Shown: positions 43,206 through 51,392 of the stretch, one piece after another | How the letters are laid out: every line of letters starts with the position of its first letter | How positions within the stretch are numbered: position 1 is the stretch's first letter | DNA from: HGM11416 sp034104345 | Lineage (GTDB): Bacteria > Bacillota > Clostridia > Christensenellales > Borkfalkiaceae | Assembly: GCA_034104345.1 (NCBI GenBank) | Contig: JAXEDY010000025.1 | Span: 1 to 64,000 of the forward strand | Length of the DNA: 64,000 nucleotides | Direction of reading: 5' to 3' | Notes under the pieces: generated by a model | Database searches by the model: none | The model's input: only the letters and a program-made list of their open reading frames with translations | What the model was told of the DNA's origin: nothing | Program-made: the position numbers and the translations under genes

Positions 43206-43877
43206 TTGTTTAGTTATAAAATTATTCGCGCAGATCGCCGAACGATATGCATAACGGTAGAACGGGGCGGCGAAGTTATAGTGCGCGCGCCGTTTTGGGC
43301 GAAAACCGCCGATATCGAACGGTTTGTTTTTTCAAAAGAAGACTGGGTTGAAAACTGCATAAACAAAGAACTTTCAAAACTAAAACCGCCCGCTTTTTTA
43401 AGCGGCGAAGAATTTTCGTTTGCGGGAACGGGCGGTTATAAGGTTAAATTTTGCGATAAAACCCGCGCCCTTTTTAATAGAAGCGAAAAAACGTTTTGTT
43501 TGCCGGCCGTGAAAATCGGCGACGACGAACGCTTACTTGACGAGTTTAAAAAACTTGTAAAAAAAGAGTTTTTAAAGTATGCGAAAACACGCTCGGCGCA
43601 AATTTCGGCTGTGTGCGGTCTTAACGCGCGAAAAATTTCGGTTGGTTCGGCGCGCACTCGGTGGGGCGTTTGCAATGCCGAAAACGACGTAACATATACG
43701 CTTTTTCTGGCATTTTTGCCGCAAGAACTTATCGATTACGTTATTTTACACGAACTTTGCCACGTTAAGCAAAAAAATCACTCGCGCGCGTTTTGGGCTC
43801 TTTTGCTTTCGTTTATGCCCGACGGACAGAATCGGCGCAAAAAACTGCACGATTATTCGTTGTTTTTAGAAATTTAA
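43206..43877 (+). CDS. YgjP-like (DUF45) metallopeptidase domain protein
   Basis: 223-residue protein of the YgjP/DUF45 family, with zinc site HELCHVKQKNHSRAFW (HExxH-like HELCH plus a downstream His). The N-terminal half is beta-rich (YKIIRADRRTICITVERGG). The WGVCNAENDV block matches the family's RWGSC motif. Substrates of the family are not settled. The start is TTG 43206, the only start that keeps the family N-terminus; no good ribosome-binding site. Probably co-transcribed with hisS (25-nt gap). Confidence 0.8.
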   Translation: MFSYKIIRADRRTICITVERGGEVIVRAPFWAKTADIERFVFSKEDWVENCINKELSKLKPPAFLSGEEFSFAGTGGYKVKFCDKTRALFNRSEKTFCLPAVKIGDDERLLDEFKKLVKKEFLKYAKTRSAQISAVCGLNARKISVGSARTRWGVCNAENDVTYTLFLAFLPQELIDYVILHELCHVKQKNHSRAFWALLLSFMPDGQNRRKKLHDYSLFLEI

Positions 43878-43890
43878 CAAAGGTATTATA

Positions 43891-44643
43891 ATGATGAACG
43901 AATGGAAAAATAAAAAAATCGCCTTTTTAGGCGATTCGATAACCGAAGGCGTGGGAACGACCGTAGGCGAAAGGTATTTAGATTATTTAAATCAGTCGCT
44001 TGAAATAATTCCTTTTTGTTACGGAGTAAACGGTGCGAAATATCTTGACGTATTCGATCAGGCGCAAAAACTTTATGCCGAACATAAAAGCGACGTAGAC
44101 TGCGTTTTTGTTGCGGCGGGAACGAACGATTATAATTGCAGCATTCCGCTCGGTGAATTTTTTACCGAACAGCCCGCCGACGTTATAACCTTAAAAACCG
44201 AAGACGGAAAGCCCGAAATAATAGAAAAACGCAAAAAACGTGAATTCGATTTTTCAACGGATACTTTTTGCGGAAGAATTAACCGCGTTTTCGCTTTTTT
44301 AAAACGTAACTATCCCGAAGCGCAGATTGTAGTATGCACGCCTATTCACAGGGCGTTTGCCGAATTTTCGCGCGATAATATTCAATACAGCGAACTTTAT
44401 ACGAACGGCGTAGGGCTTTACGTAGAAGATTACGTTAAAAAAATAAGGGAAGCCGCCGACGTGTGGTCGCTTGATTTAATCGATTTGTATCGTGAAAGCG
44501 GGCTTTTTCCGCTTTACGACGAATACGCTTCGCGCTATTTTGCCGATTTTAATTCGGACAGACTTCATCCGTCGGCAGGCGGGCATAAGCGCATTGCGAA
44601 AACGATAGAAGGGCATTTGAAACATATTTTGCCGCTTAAATAA
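43891..44643 (+). CDS. SGNH/GDSL family hydrolase
   Basis: Probable esterase or carbohydrate deacetylase of the SGNH fold. Block I is FLGDSITEG (Ser nucleophile), block III is AAGTNDYN, block V is SDRLHPSAGGHKRIA (Asp/His). 250 residues, no signal peptide, so intracellular. AAAGG precedes an ATGATG double start; either Met could be used. It closes the group that starts at hisS and is followed by a terminator. Substrate unknown. Confidence 0.85.
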   Translation: MMNEWKNKKIAFLGDSITEGVGTTVGERYLDYLNQSLEIIPFCYGVNGAKYLDVFDQAQKLYAEHKSDVDCVFVAAGTNDYNCSIPLGEFFTEQPADVITLKTEDGKPEIIEKRKKREFDFSTDTFCGRINRVFAFLKRNYPEAQIVVCTPIHRAFAEFSRDNIQYSELYTNGVGLYVEDYVKKIREAADVWSLDLIDLYRESGLFPLYDEYASRYFADFNSDRLHPSAGGHKRIAKTIEGHLKHILPLK

Positions 44644-44670
44644 AAAATTTAACAAAAAAACTTAAACGTA

Positions 44671-44696
44671 AAAAGACTTCGAAAGAAGTCTTTTTT
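44671..44696 (+). terminator. Terminator after the SGNH hydrolase gene
   Basis: AAAAGACTTC pairs with GAAGTCTTTT around a GAAA tetraloop, then T's. The rest of 44697-44866 shows no gene that I can support. Confidence 0.9.
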
Positions 44697-44866
44697 AATT
44701 GCGGCTTTTCGGTAATTATTATATTTGCATACGGATGGGGAGTTAAACGAAAGGCGATTACACGAGAAAAAGCGCCGCTTGTTTTGCGACGCTCGTCTTT
44801 TTTTATTAAGTTCGTTAAAACTTGCCGTTTAAGGGCGGTTAAAACGCTGAATTTAAACAAATAAAA

Positions 44867-45058
44867 TTATGCTCTTTTAACTTTATCGCCTTTAAGGCAA
44901 CGGGTGCAAACGTATTCGGCAGAAACGGTTCCGTCGGCGTTTTCAACCTTAACTTTCTGAACGTTGGCATTATAAGAACGGGGGGTTTTGCGGTTACTGT
45001 GGCTAACCTTGTTTCCCGACAATTTTCCTTTTCCGCAAACGCTGCAAACTCTCGACAT
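44867..45058 (-). CDS. rpmB: Ribosomal protein L28
   Basis: Large-subunit ribosomal protein, 63 residues, zinc-binding C+ form with C5, C8, C51 and C54. Start at the ATG of MSRVCSVCG, with GGAGG upstream on the minus strand; the longer frame adds 14 unsupported residues. HSNRKTPRSYNANVQKV is the family core. Divergent from asp23-fakA, the standard Firmicute arrangement. Confidence 0.96.
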   Translation of the reverse strand: MSRVCSVCGKGKLSGNKVSHSNRKTPRSYNANVQKVKVENADGTVSAEYVCTRCLKGDKVKRA

Positions 45059-45109
45059 ATCAATACCTCCAATGAGTGATAAAACGTGAATAAAATTCAA
45101 TGCTTAAAT

Positions 45110-45138
45110 ACTATATCATTTTTAAATTAAAATTGCAA
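45110..45138 (-). promoter_or_regulatory. Promoter of rpmB
   Basis: Minus strand: TTGCAA (45138-45133), 17-nt spacer ending TGA, TATAGT (45115-45110). Confidence 0.65.
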
Positions 45139-45262
45139 GAAATTTTAGGGGGGTATTTAATAATAAAAGCAAAAAAAGTCAAAAATATAAGCAAAACGCT
45201 CGCCCGCGGGCGGTTTAAAACTTACAGAAAGCCCCTAATAATAAAATATGGGGTAAAATTTG

Positions 45263-45291
45263 TTGCAATTTTTTTTCGCGTAGTGTAAAAT
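45263..45291 (+). promoter_or_regulatory. Promoter of the asp23-fakA-recG group
   Basis: TTGCAA (45263-45268), 17-nt spacer, TAAAAT (45286-45291), about 30 nt before the asp23 start. Confidence 0.65.
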
Positions 45292-45322
45292 AAGTATAAA
45301 TGTTCTAATGGAGAGACGTGCT

Positions 45323-45670
45323 ATGTCTGTAAACACCAATAACATATACGGTAAAATCTCTATATCCGACGACGCGATCGCCAGAGTAGCGGAATACGCC
45401 GCGCTCGATTGTTACGGTATAGTCGAGATGGTCAACAAACGTTTTACCGACAGTCTTTCCGGAATTTTTAAAAAAGGCGGCGTGCCGGGGGTTAAAGTGG
45501 TTACCGACGGCGATCGGATTTATATCGATTTGTTCGTAATCGTTAAATTCGGCGTTTCTATCTCTGCCGTTGCCGAAAGTTTGAAGCAGGCCGTTAACTA
45601 TAAGGTCGAAAAATTTACGGGAATGCTCGTCGATACGGTGAACGTGAACGTGGTTGGCGTCAAACTATAA
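45323..45670 (+). CDS. Asp23/Gls24 family protein (second copy, YloU-like)
   Basis: Cytoplasmic Asp23/DUF322 protein, 115 residues: ISDDAIARVAEYAALDCYGI, then GVKVVTDGDRIYIDLFVIVKFGVSI and NVNVVGVKL. ATG 45323 is used because GGAGAG (45310-45315) sits 7 nt before it; an upstream ATG at 45308 overlaps that site. It precedes fakA, the conserved YloU-YloV pair. Shares the family but not close identity with the copy at 15420. Confidence 0.9.
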   Translation: MSVNTNNIYGKISISDDAIARVAEYAALDCYGIVEMVNKRFTDSLSGIFKKGGVPGVKVVTDGDRIYIDLFVIVKFGVSISAVAESLKQAVNYKVEKFTGMLVDTVNVNVVGVKL

Positions 45671-45696
45671 TTTTTAGGAGTATTTTGTTTTAAATT

Positions 45697-47343
45697 ATGA
45701 TAAAAACAATAAACGGCGCGATTTTTACCAAAATGATTTTGTCCGCCGGAAAGTTACTCGAAGCGAACAGGGCTAAAATCGACGCGCTTAACGTTTTTCC
45801 CGTACCCGACGGCGATACGGGAACGAATATGTCGATGACGATGCAGTCGGCTGTGCGCGAACTTAAACTTTGCAACTCGAACAGAATGAGTTTGATCACC
45901 GACGCGGTTTCGCGCGGGGCTTTAAGGGGCGCAAGGGGAAACTCCGGCGTTATTTTGTCGCAGGTTTTCCGCGGAATATGCTCGGAACTTAAAGAAAAAG
46001 AAGAAATAGACACCCGCCTTTTCGCAAAGGCGATGAAAAAATCGACAGACGTAGCCTATTCGGCGGTAAGTAAGCCTAAAGAAGGCACGATGCTTACCGT
46101 TTCACGCATGATGAGCGAATGTGCGCAGACCGCGCAACGCCATAAAGACTTCGAAATTTTCTTTAAAGAAGTTATCGCGCGCGGACAAGAAGCGTTGGAC
46201 ATGACGCCCGAACTGTTACCCGTTTTGAAAAAAGCAGGCGTTGTAGACAGCGGCGGCATGGGGCTTTTAACCGTTTACCGCGGAATGCTTATGGGGCTTT
46301 TGGGCGAAGAAGTTCCTTCTACCCCCGAAGAAGACGAAGAACAACCGGCTACCCCCGTTCAGGAATCCGCAGGCGTTTCGCAAACCGCCGACGTGTTAAA
46401 TCTCGGCGAAATCGAATATGGTTATTGCACCGAATTTTTTATAATCAATTTAAAACGCAGAACCACGCTTGCCGACATAGATAAACTCCGCGAATATTTA
46501 ATGGGAATCGGCGACAGCGTTCTGGTTATAGGCGATCTCGAGTTCGTTAAAGTGCACGTTCACACAAATAACCCCGGGCAGGCACTTTCTAAGGCCCTTA
46601 CTCTCGGTGAACTCGATAAGGTTAAAATCGAGAACATGCTCGAACAAAACCGCCAACTTATTAAAAAATACGAAGCAGAAAAGAAAGAAATCGGCATGCT
46701 TGCCATTGCGCAAGGCGACGGTATCGCAGAGATATTTAAAGAACTTATGGTCGACCAAGTTATTCAGGGCGGGCAGACCATGAACCCAAGCGCAAGCGAT
46801 ATCGCGGACGCCGTGGTTAAGATAAACGCCGAAAACATTTTCGTTTTTCCGAACAACAGCAATATTATTCTTGCCGCCGAGCAGGCAAAATCGCTTGTCG
46901 AAGGCAAAAAGATTTACGTCGTTCCTACAAAAAACGTTCCGCAGGGATTTGCGGCAGCTCTTGCATTCAATCCCGAGGCTTCGGCAGACGATAACCTTCT
47001 GAACATGCTTCACGAAATCGAAAACGTTTCGACCGGTTCGGTAACTTATGCGTCGCGCACGACTAAAATCGACGGATTCAGCCTTAAAAAAGGCGATATT
47101 ATAGGGCTTAACAGTAAAAAAGTGCTTGCAAAAGCCACCAATCCCGAAGACGCGACCTTAAAACTTATCGATAAAATCAAAGATAAATCGCACGGGCTTA
47201 TCAATTTATATTACGGGCAAGACGTAACCGAAGCCGAAGCGACCGAGCTTCAGGCTAAACTTGCCGAAAAATATCCCGAATGCGACGTCGAGATATATTA
47301 CGGCGGTCAACCGATATATTATTATATCGTTTCGCTTGAATAA
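45697..47343 (+). CDS. fakA: DAK2 domain fatty acid kinase subunit (FakA/YloV-like)
   Basis: ATP-binding subunit that phosphorylates fatty acids held by a FakB (DegV) partner, feeding phospholipid synthesis. 548 residues: N-terminal DhaL domain with FPVPDGDTGTNM and GARGNSGVILSQ, a middle domain (about 230-330, KVHVHTNNPGQAL), and a C-terminal EDD-like domain (IYYGGQPIYYYIVSLE). The only AGGAG lies 17 nt upstream, which is long; the start is fixed by family N-termini. No fakB gene is in the window. Confidence 0.92.
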   Translation: MIKTINGAIFTKMILSAGKLLEANRAKIDALNVFPVPDGDTGTNMSMTMQSAVRELKLCNSNRMSLITDAVSRGALRGARGNSGVILSQVFRGICSELKEKEEIDTRLFAKAMKKSTDVAYSAVSKPKEGTMLTVSRMMSECAQTAQRHKDFEIFFKEVIARGQEALDMTPELLPVLKKAGVVDSGGMGLLTVYRGMLMGLLGEEVPSTPEEDEEQPATPVQESAGVSQTADVLNLGEIEYGYCTEFFIINLKRRTTLADIDKLREYLMGIGDSVLVIGDLEFVKVHVHTNNPGQALSKALTLGELDKVKIENMLEQNRQLIKKYEAEKKEIGMLAIAQGDGIAEIFKELMVDQVIQGGQTMNPSASDIADAVVKINAENIFVFPNNSNIILAAEQAKSLVEGKKIYVVPTKNVPQGFAAALAFNPEASADDNLLNMLHEIENVSTGSVTYASRTTKIDGFSLKKGDIIGLNSKKVLAKATNPEDATLKLIDKIKDKSHGLINLYYGQDVTEAEATELQAKLAEKYPECDVEIYYGGQPIYYYIVSLE

Positions 47344-47367
47344 AACTAAACTAAAAACCAAAAAAGG

Positions 47368-47398
47368 CGCGTCGCTTTCGTTGCGGCGCGTTTTTTTT
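47368..47398 (+). terminator. Terminator after fakA
   Basis: CGCGTCGC (47368-47375) pairs with GCGGCGCG (47383-47390), then TTTTTTTT. Confidence 0.88.
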
Positions 47399-47481
47399 AA
47401 CGCTTTTCAGCGTTTTTATAACACTTATTTACCTTAAAAATATATCATTTTTAAACCGATATTAAAAACGGCGGGGCGGAT

Positions 47482-49494
47482 ATGCTTTTAAAATACGTTA
47501 AAGGATTAAGCGACAAACGAATAGAAGATTTAAACGAAATGGGGATTTTCAGCGCCGAAGATCTTATAAAACATTTTCCGCGCAATTATCTCGATTTAAC
47601 TTCGGTTTTGCCTCTTAAAACATATAACGCGGGCGAGTATGCGTTTACCAAAGCACGACTTATTTCGTCGCCGCAAACATTTACTTCGGCGCGAAAACTA
47701 AAATGCGTAAAAGCGCTCTGCTCGCAGGGCAACGAAGTTTTTACCGTAATGTGGTTTAACCAGCCATACGTTACGAAGAGGCTCGAGTGCGGCGAAGAAT
47801 ATTTATTTTACGGCAGACTTCAATGCAAATACGATCGCTTTACGATGACTAATCCTACCTTTGAAAAAGCCGAAAAAAATGATTATTTAAAAGGAATTTT
47901 GCCTGTTTATACTCTGCGCGGGAGTATTTATCAGCGCGCGATGCAAAAAATTATTCTCGACGCGGTTTATAAAGTAAAACCCGTTTCGCTTATTCCTGCG
48001 CCGCTTATCAAAAAATATGATCTTGCACCGCTTGAAGAAGCCTATCTCGAAGTTCATTCGCCTTCGTCGTTCGAAAACAAGGACAGAGCATCCGACAGAA
48101 TTGCGATCGAAGAATATTTTGCGCTCGTAACAGCGTTTAAAGTTATAAAAGGCGATAAACAGCAAATGCGCGGAGTAAAATATACCGCGACTGCCGAAAA
48201 CGTGAAAGAATTTGTTTTGCGGTTCGGGTTCGAGTTTACCGAAGGGCAAAAGAAAGCCGTAAACGAAATTTTTTCGGATATGCGCGCGCCTACGGTTATG
48301 AACAGGCTTTTGCAAGGCGACGTAGGGTGCGGAAAGACAGCCGTTGCGCTTTGCTCTATGTTTATTGCCTTAAAATCCGGTTTTCAGGCTGCTTTTGTTT
48401 CGCCTACCGAAGTGCTTGCAGAGCAAAACTATGAACTTGCAAAAAAATATTTAGGCGAATTTAAGGTGGCTCTTTTAAAAGGTTCGATGACTGCCGCCGA
48501 AAAAAATGCGGTAAAAAAGGGCATAAAAAGCGGAGAAATTCAACTCGTGGCGGGAACTCACGCTGTTTTTCAGAAAGACGTCGAATTTAATGCGCTGTCG
48601 CTTTGCGTGTGCGACGAGCAACATCGTTTCGGGGTTGCTCAGCGTTCGAGCCTCCTTGCCAAAGGCACGGCGCCCGATCTGCTCGTTATGAGCGCTACGC
48701 CCATTCCGCGCACGTTATCGCTTATATTTTACGGAGATCTGGATATAACTACCATTGCAGACAAGCCGAAAGCGCGCGCTTCGATAGGCACGAATATCGT
48801 TCCGCCGGAAAAATACGACGGAATGATTAAGTTTATCCGTGGCGAAATTGATAAAGGCAGACGCGTTTATTTCGTGGCACCGAAAATCGAAGACGACGAA
48901 GAAGGCGAAATTATAAGCGTTACCGAACTTCACGAACGGTTGACCAAAGAACTTGCGGGCGTGAAGGTAAGTCTTTTGCACGGCAAAATGAAAGATAAAG
49001 AAAAAGCCGAAATTATGGACGATTTTAAAAACGGCGATTGCCGTGCCTTGGTTTCAACGACCGTTATCGAAGTAGGCGTTGACGTTAAAGACGCAACCGT
49101 TATGGTTATTTTCGGAGCCGACAGATTCGGACTTTCGCAACTTCACCAGTTGCGCGGCAGGGTTGGCAGAAGCGATTTGAAAAGTTATTGCTTTTTGCTT
49201 GCGAATACCGATAATCCCGACACGATCGAGCGCTTGAAAACGCTTTGCGGAACCAACGACGGCTTTAAAATTGCCGAAGCCGATTTTAAGATGCGCGGAA
49301 GCGGTGACTTTTTGGGAGTAAGGCAAAGCGGCAGGGCGACGAGCGAACTGGGCTCGCTTAAATACGGAACCGAAGCAATTTTTTTGGCAAAGCGCCTTGC
49401 CGACGAAGCCGTTACAAGCGGTTTTTCGACGGCTACTATGCAGGCTTTGGCTGTTGCAAAATATAAAAAATTAAGCGAAGTTTCGTTAAATTAA
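47482..49494 (+). CDS. recG: ATP-dependent DNA helicase RecG
   Basis: Branch-migration helicase for stalled forks and Holliday junctions. 670 residues: wedge/OB domain (about 55-150), Walker A GDVGCGKT (279-286), DEQHRFGV motif II, SATPIPRTLS motif III, and QLRGRVGRSDLKSYCFLL motif VI. GGCGGGGCGG precedes the ATG. The rsmD-coaD genes that often follow are absent. Confidence 0.96.
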   Translation: MLLKYVKGLSDKRIEDLNEMGIFSAEDLIKHFPRNYLDLTSVLPLKTYNAGEYAFTKARLISSPQTFTSARKLKCVKALCSQGNEVFTVMWFNQPYVTKRLECGEEYLFYGRLQCKYDRFTMTNPTFEKAEKNDYLKGILPVYTLRGSIYQRAMQKIILDAVYKVKPVSLIPAPLIKKYDLAPLEEAYLEVHSPSSFENKDRASDRIAIEEYFALVTAFKVIKGDKQQMRGVKYTATAENVKEFVLRFGFEFTEGQKKAVNEIFSDMRAPTVMNRLLQGDVGCGKTAVALCSMFIALKSGFQAAFVSPTEVLAEQNYELAKKYLGEFKVALLKGSMTAAEKNAVKKGIKSGEIQLVAGTHAVFQKDVEFNALSLCVCDEQHRFGVAQRSSLLAKGTAPDLLVMSATPIPRTLSLIFYGDLDITTIADKPKARASIGTNIVPPEKYDGMIKFIRGEIDKGRRVYFVAPKIEDDEEGEIISVTELHERLTKELAGVKVSLLHGKMKDKEKAEIMDDFKNGDCRALVSTTVIEVGVDVKDATVMVIFGADRFGLSQLHQLRGRVGRSDLKSYCFLLANTDNPDTIERLKTLCGTNDGFKIAEADFKMRGSGDFLGVRQSGRATSELGSLKYGTEAIFLAKRLADEAVTSGFSTATMQALAVAKYKKLSEVSLN

Positions 49495-49556
49495 CCGCAA
49501 AAAATAAGTAAAATGCGGATTTTGCGTTTAAACGCGTTTATTGCGCCGTAATTAAG

Positions 49557-49585
49557 TTGACAAATTTTATTTAAAATGTTAAAAT
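49557..49585 (+). promoter_or_regulatory. Promoter upstream of the GNAT gene
   Basis: TTGACA (49557-49562), 17-nt spacer, TAAAAT (49580-49585). Confidence 0.7.
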
Positions 49586-49661
49586 AATTTCACGTTTAAA
49601 GTCGACTAAAAAATTTTTAAAAGCCGAACGAATTAAAGCCGAACGGCAAAAAAGGTGAATA

Positions 49662-50129
49662 ATGTATATCGTAGAAATGACCGAAAAAAATGTTGACGAC
49701 GTTGCTTCTTGTTACGTTCTCGGGTGGAAATCGTCGCATGAAAAACTTTACGACAGCGATTACGTTCAGGCGTTTTCCCCCGAAAAAACAGCGGCTTTTT
49801 TAAGAAAAGACCAAGGGCTCGAACGCATAACTTTTGTTGCTTACGATAAAGGCAAAGCCGTCGGTTTTATAACTATCGATAAAGAAAAATGCGACATTCC
49901 GCGCCTTTACGTTATTCCCGAAAAACAGCGCCAAGGCGTTGGAACCAAGCTTATCGAATTCGGAATAAAACAACTTTCCGCCATAACGCGTATTTATGTT
50001 TCGTTGCTTGCCGCAAACGAAGCGGGCGTAGGTTTTTTCGAAGATTACGGTTTTGAATTTACCGGTGAACAACGCACCTTGAAAAACGGGCAGTTAGAAC
50101 TTAAATACGTTTATAAGCGTAAAAAGTAA
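49662..50129 (+). CDS. GNAT family N-acetyltransferase
   Basis: 155-residue acetyl-CoA-dependent acyltransferase domain. Motif A is LYVIPEKQRQGVGTKLIEF with the Q-x-x-G-x-G pyrophosphate loop; motif B is GVGFFEDYGFEFTGEQRTLKN. The N-terminal helix has a VASCYVLGWKSSHEKLYD segment typical of small-molecule GNATs. Substrate cannot be assigned. Own promoter and terminator; likely a single-gene unit. Confidence 0.88.
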   Translation: MYIVEMTEKNVDDVASCYVLGWKSSHEKLYDSDYVQAFSPEKTAAFLRKDQGLERITFVAYDKGKAVGFITIDKEKCDIPRLYVIPEKQRQGVGTKLIEFGIKQLSAITRIYVSLLAANEAGVGFFEDYGFEFTGEQRTLKNGQLELKYVYKRKK

Positions 50130-50162
50130 TTTTATAAACGTAAATAAAAACGAATATTTCGT

Positions 50163-50195
50163 GGCATAATCCTAAAAAGGGGTTATGCCTTTTTT
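50163..50195 (+). terminator. Terminator after the GNAT gene
   Basis: GGCATAATCC pairs with GGGGTTATGCC around AAAAA-rich loop, then TTTTTT. It ends only about 12 nt before the next ATG, so that gene may depend on read-through. Confidence 0.82.
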
Positions 50196-50206
50196 ATTGA
50201 TGTATT

Positions 50207-50854
50207 ATGAAAGATTTATTACTTGATATTTTAAATGCCGCCGACGTTATGCCCGAAAACGATTATCCGACTTACGCCGAAGTAAAAAATTCGCTCGACT
50301 TAGCACTCGATTGTTCGCTTAAATGCGTGTGCGTTTTCCCAAGATTCGTTAAATGGGCGAAAACTTATTGCGGTAAAAGGGTAAGGATTTGCGCTCTTAT
50401 CAATCGGTTCGACATAGGTTTTTATCCTGCTGTTTCTCTTGTTAAAGAATGTGTGCGCGGCGGGGCGGATGAAATTGAGTTTGCGGCGTCGCTTTGCGAA
50501 TTAAAAAGCGGAAATATCGAAAACTTAATTAACGAAACGCGAGCAATTACCCGCTCGGCGCGCAGGCGAACGGTAAAATTCAACCTTTGCATAAACAAAA
50601 TTACAAACGAAGAATTATCTACGCTGTTATTGATTTTGCCTAAATGTTCGATTGATTTCGTGGTGCTCGGCGAAACGGGCGAACCCTTCGATAGGGGGAA
50701 AATAGAAAGCGTTATGCAAAGTTTGGGCAAAAAAAATAAAATTAAACTTATAGGCGATTATAGTTTAGAAGATTGTTTTAATTATTACGAATCGGGCGTG
50801 TCGCGTTTTTCAAGCAAAAAAATGATTAACGAGCTAATACTCGCAAAAATGTAA
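50207..50854 (+). CDS. DeoC-like TIM-barrel protein, Schiff-base lysine not conserved
   Basis: 215-residue protein resembling deoxyribose-phosphate aldolase. Matching blocks are CVCVFPRFVKWAK, VKECVRGGADEIEFAAS, VKFNLCIN (K124) and IKLIGDYSLEDCFNYYESG. The segment that carries the catalytic lysine in DeoC (DFVKTSTG) is DFVVLGETG here, with V153 in that position. Either the lysine has moved or the protein is not a functional aldolase. No deo operon genes are adjacent. Product is best called a DeoC-family protein of unknown activity. Confidence 0.65.
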   Translation: MKDLLLDILNAADVMPENDYPTYAEVKNSLDLALDCSLKCVCVFPRFVKWAKTYCGKRVRICALINRFDIGFYPAVSLVKECVRGGADEIEFAASLCELKSGNIENLINETRAITRSARRRTVKFNLCINKITNEELSTLLLILPKCSIDFVVLGETGEPFDRGKIESVMQSLGKKNKIKLIGDYSLEDCFNYYESGVSRFSSKKMINELILAKM

Positions 50855-50878
50855 AATACAAAAAATTACGCGTAAAAC

Positions 50879-50915
50879 AAGCGATTTTAAAAGTTTTTAT
50901 GTGAGACGTAATTTT
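50879..50915 (+). repeat. Dispersed 37-bp repeat, copy D
   Basis: AAGCGATTTTAAAAGTTTTT followed by ATGTGAGACGTAATTTT, 24 nt after the DeoC-like stop. An upstream AAATTACG (50863-50870) is the inverse of its right end (CGTAATTT), so the DNA between could form a hairpin. Confidence 0.7.
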
Positions 50916-51008
50916 GTTTTGCATCGTTTTCCCGTTATCTGGCGGTAATACAAAAAACGGAAAAGAAAAAATTTTTTTTGTTTTATGCAAAAAAAGCCTG
51001 AAAACGTT

Positions 51009-51036
51009 TTGCAAAAAAATAATTTTATGATATAAT
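51009..51036 (+). promoter_or_regulatory. Promoter of tRNA-Ser
   Basis: TTGCAA (51009-51014), 16-nt spacer ending TGA, TATAAT (51031-51036). Confidence 0.65.
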
Positions 51037-51076
51037 TTTAACGTTATCTGCATTTAGGCAAATAAACAGATAACGT

Positions 51077-51169
51077 GGAAACGTATCGAAGTGGTCGCAA
51101 CGAGCCGCACTCGAAATGCGGTTATCCCTTCATCGGGATACGAGAGTTCGAATCTCTCCGTTTCCGCCA
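51077..51169 (+). tRNA. tRNA-Ser (anticodon CGA)
   Basis: 93 nt with encoded CCA and a long class II variable arm (TATCCCTTCATCGGGATA). Acceptor GGAAACG pairs with CGTTTCC; anticodon stem CCGCA/TGCGG around loop CTCGAAA gives CGA, reading UCG serine codons. T-arm GAGAGTTCGAATCTCTC. Confidence 0.96.
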
Positions 51170-51172
51170 GCA

Positions 51173-51207
51173 GGACTCGGACTTTTGTGGTCGGGGTTCT
51201 TTTTTTA
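51173..51207 (+). terminator. Terminator of tRNA-Ser
   Basis: GGACTCGGAC pairs with GTCGGGGTTC (one mismatch), then TTTTTTT. Confidence 0.82.
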
Positions 51208-51279
51208 TTTTCGGGGTATAATTTGTTTTACGACGGTTTTCGGTTTTGTTTTGAAAAAAACCTTTTTTGTAATTCGGGG

Positions 51280-51308
51280 TTGACATTAACTGAAAAAGGT
51301 GTTAAAAT
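51280..51308 (+). promoter_or_regulatory. Promoter upstream of the propeller-like protein
   Basis: TTGACA (51280-51285), 17-nt spacer, TAAAAT (51303-51308), about 85 nt before the ATG. Confidence 0.7.
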
Positions 51309-51392
51309 ATCGCTATAACGTTACGGCTTTTTTTGTTTTGACGCATCGAGACGGAAACGACGAGTTTGTAATAAAAAAGGAGCGTGTTATTT

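Noticed and set aside
45100..45288. A 62-codon plus-strand frame between rpmB and asp23
   Set aside because: It occupies the divergent promoter region, overlaps both predicted promoters and lacks a ribosome-binding site or recognisable motif.
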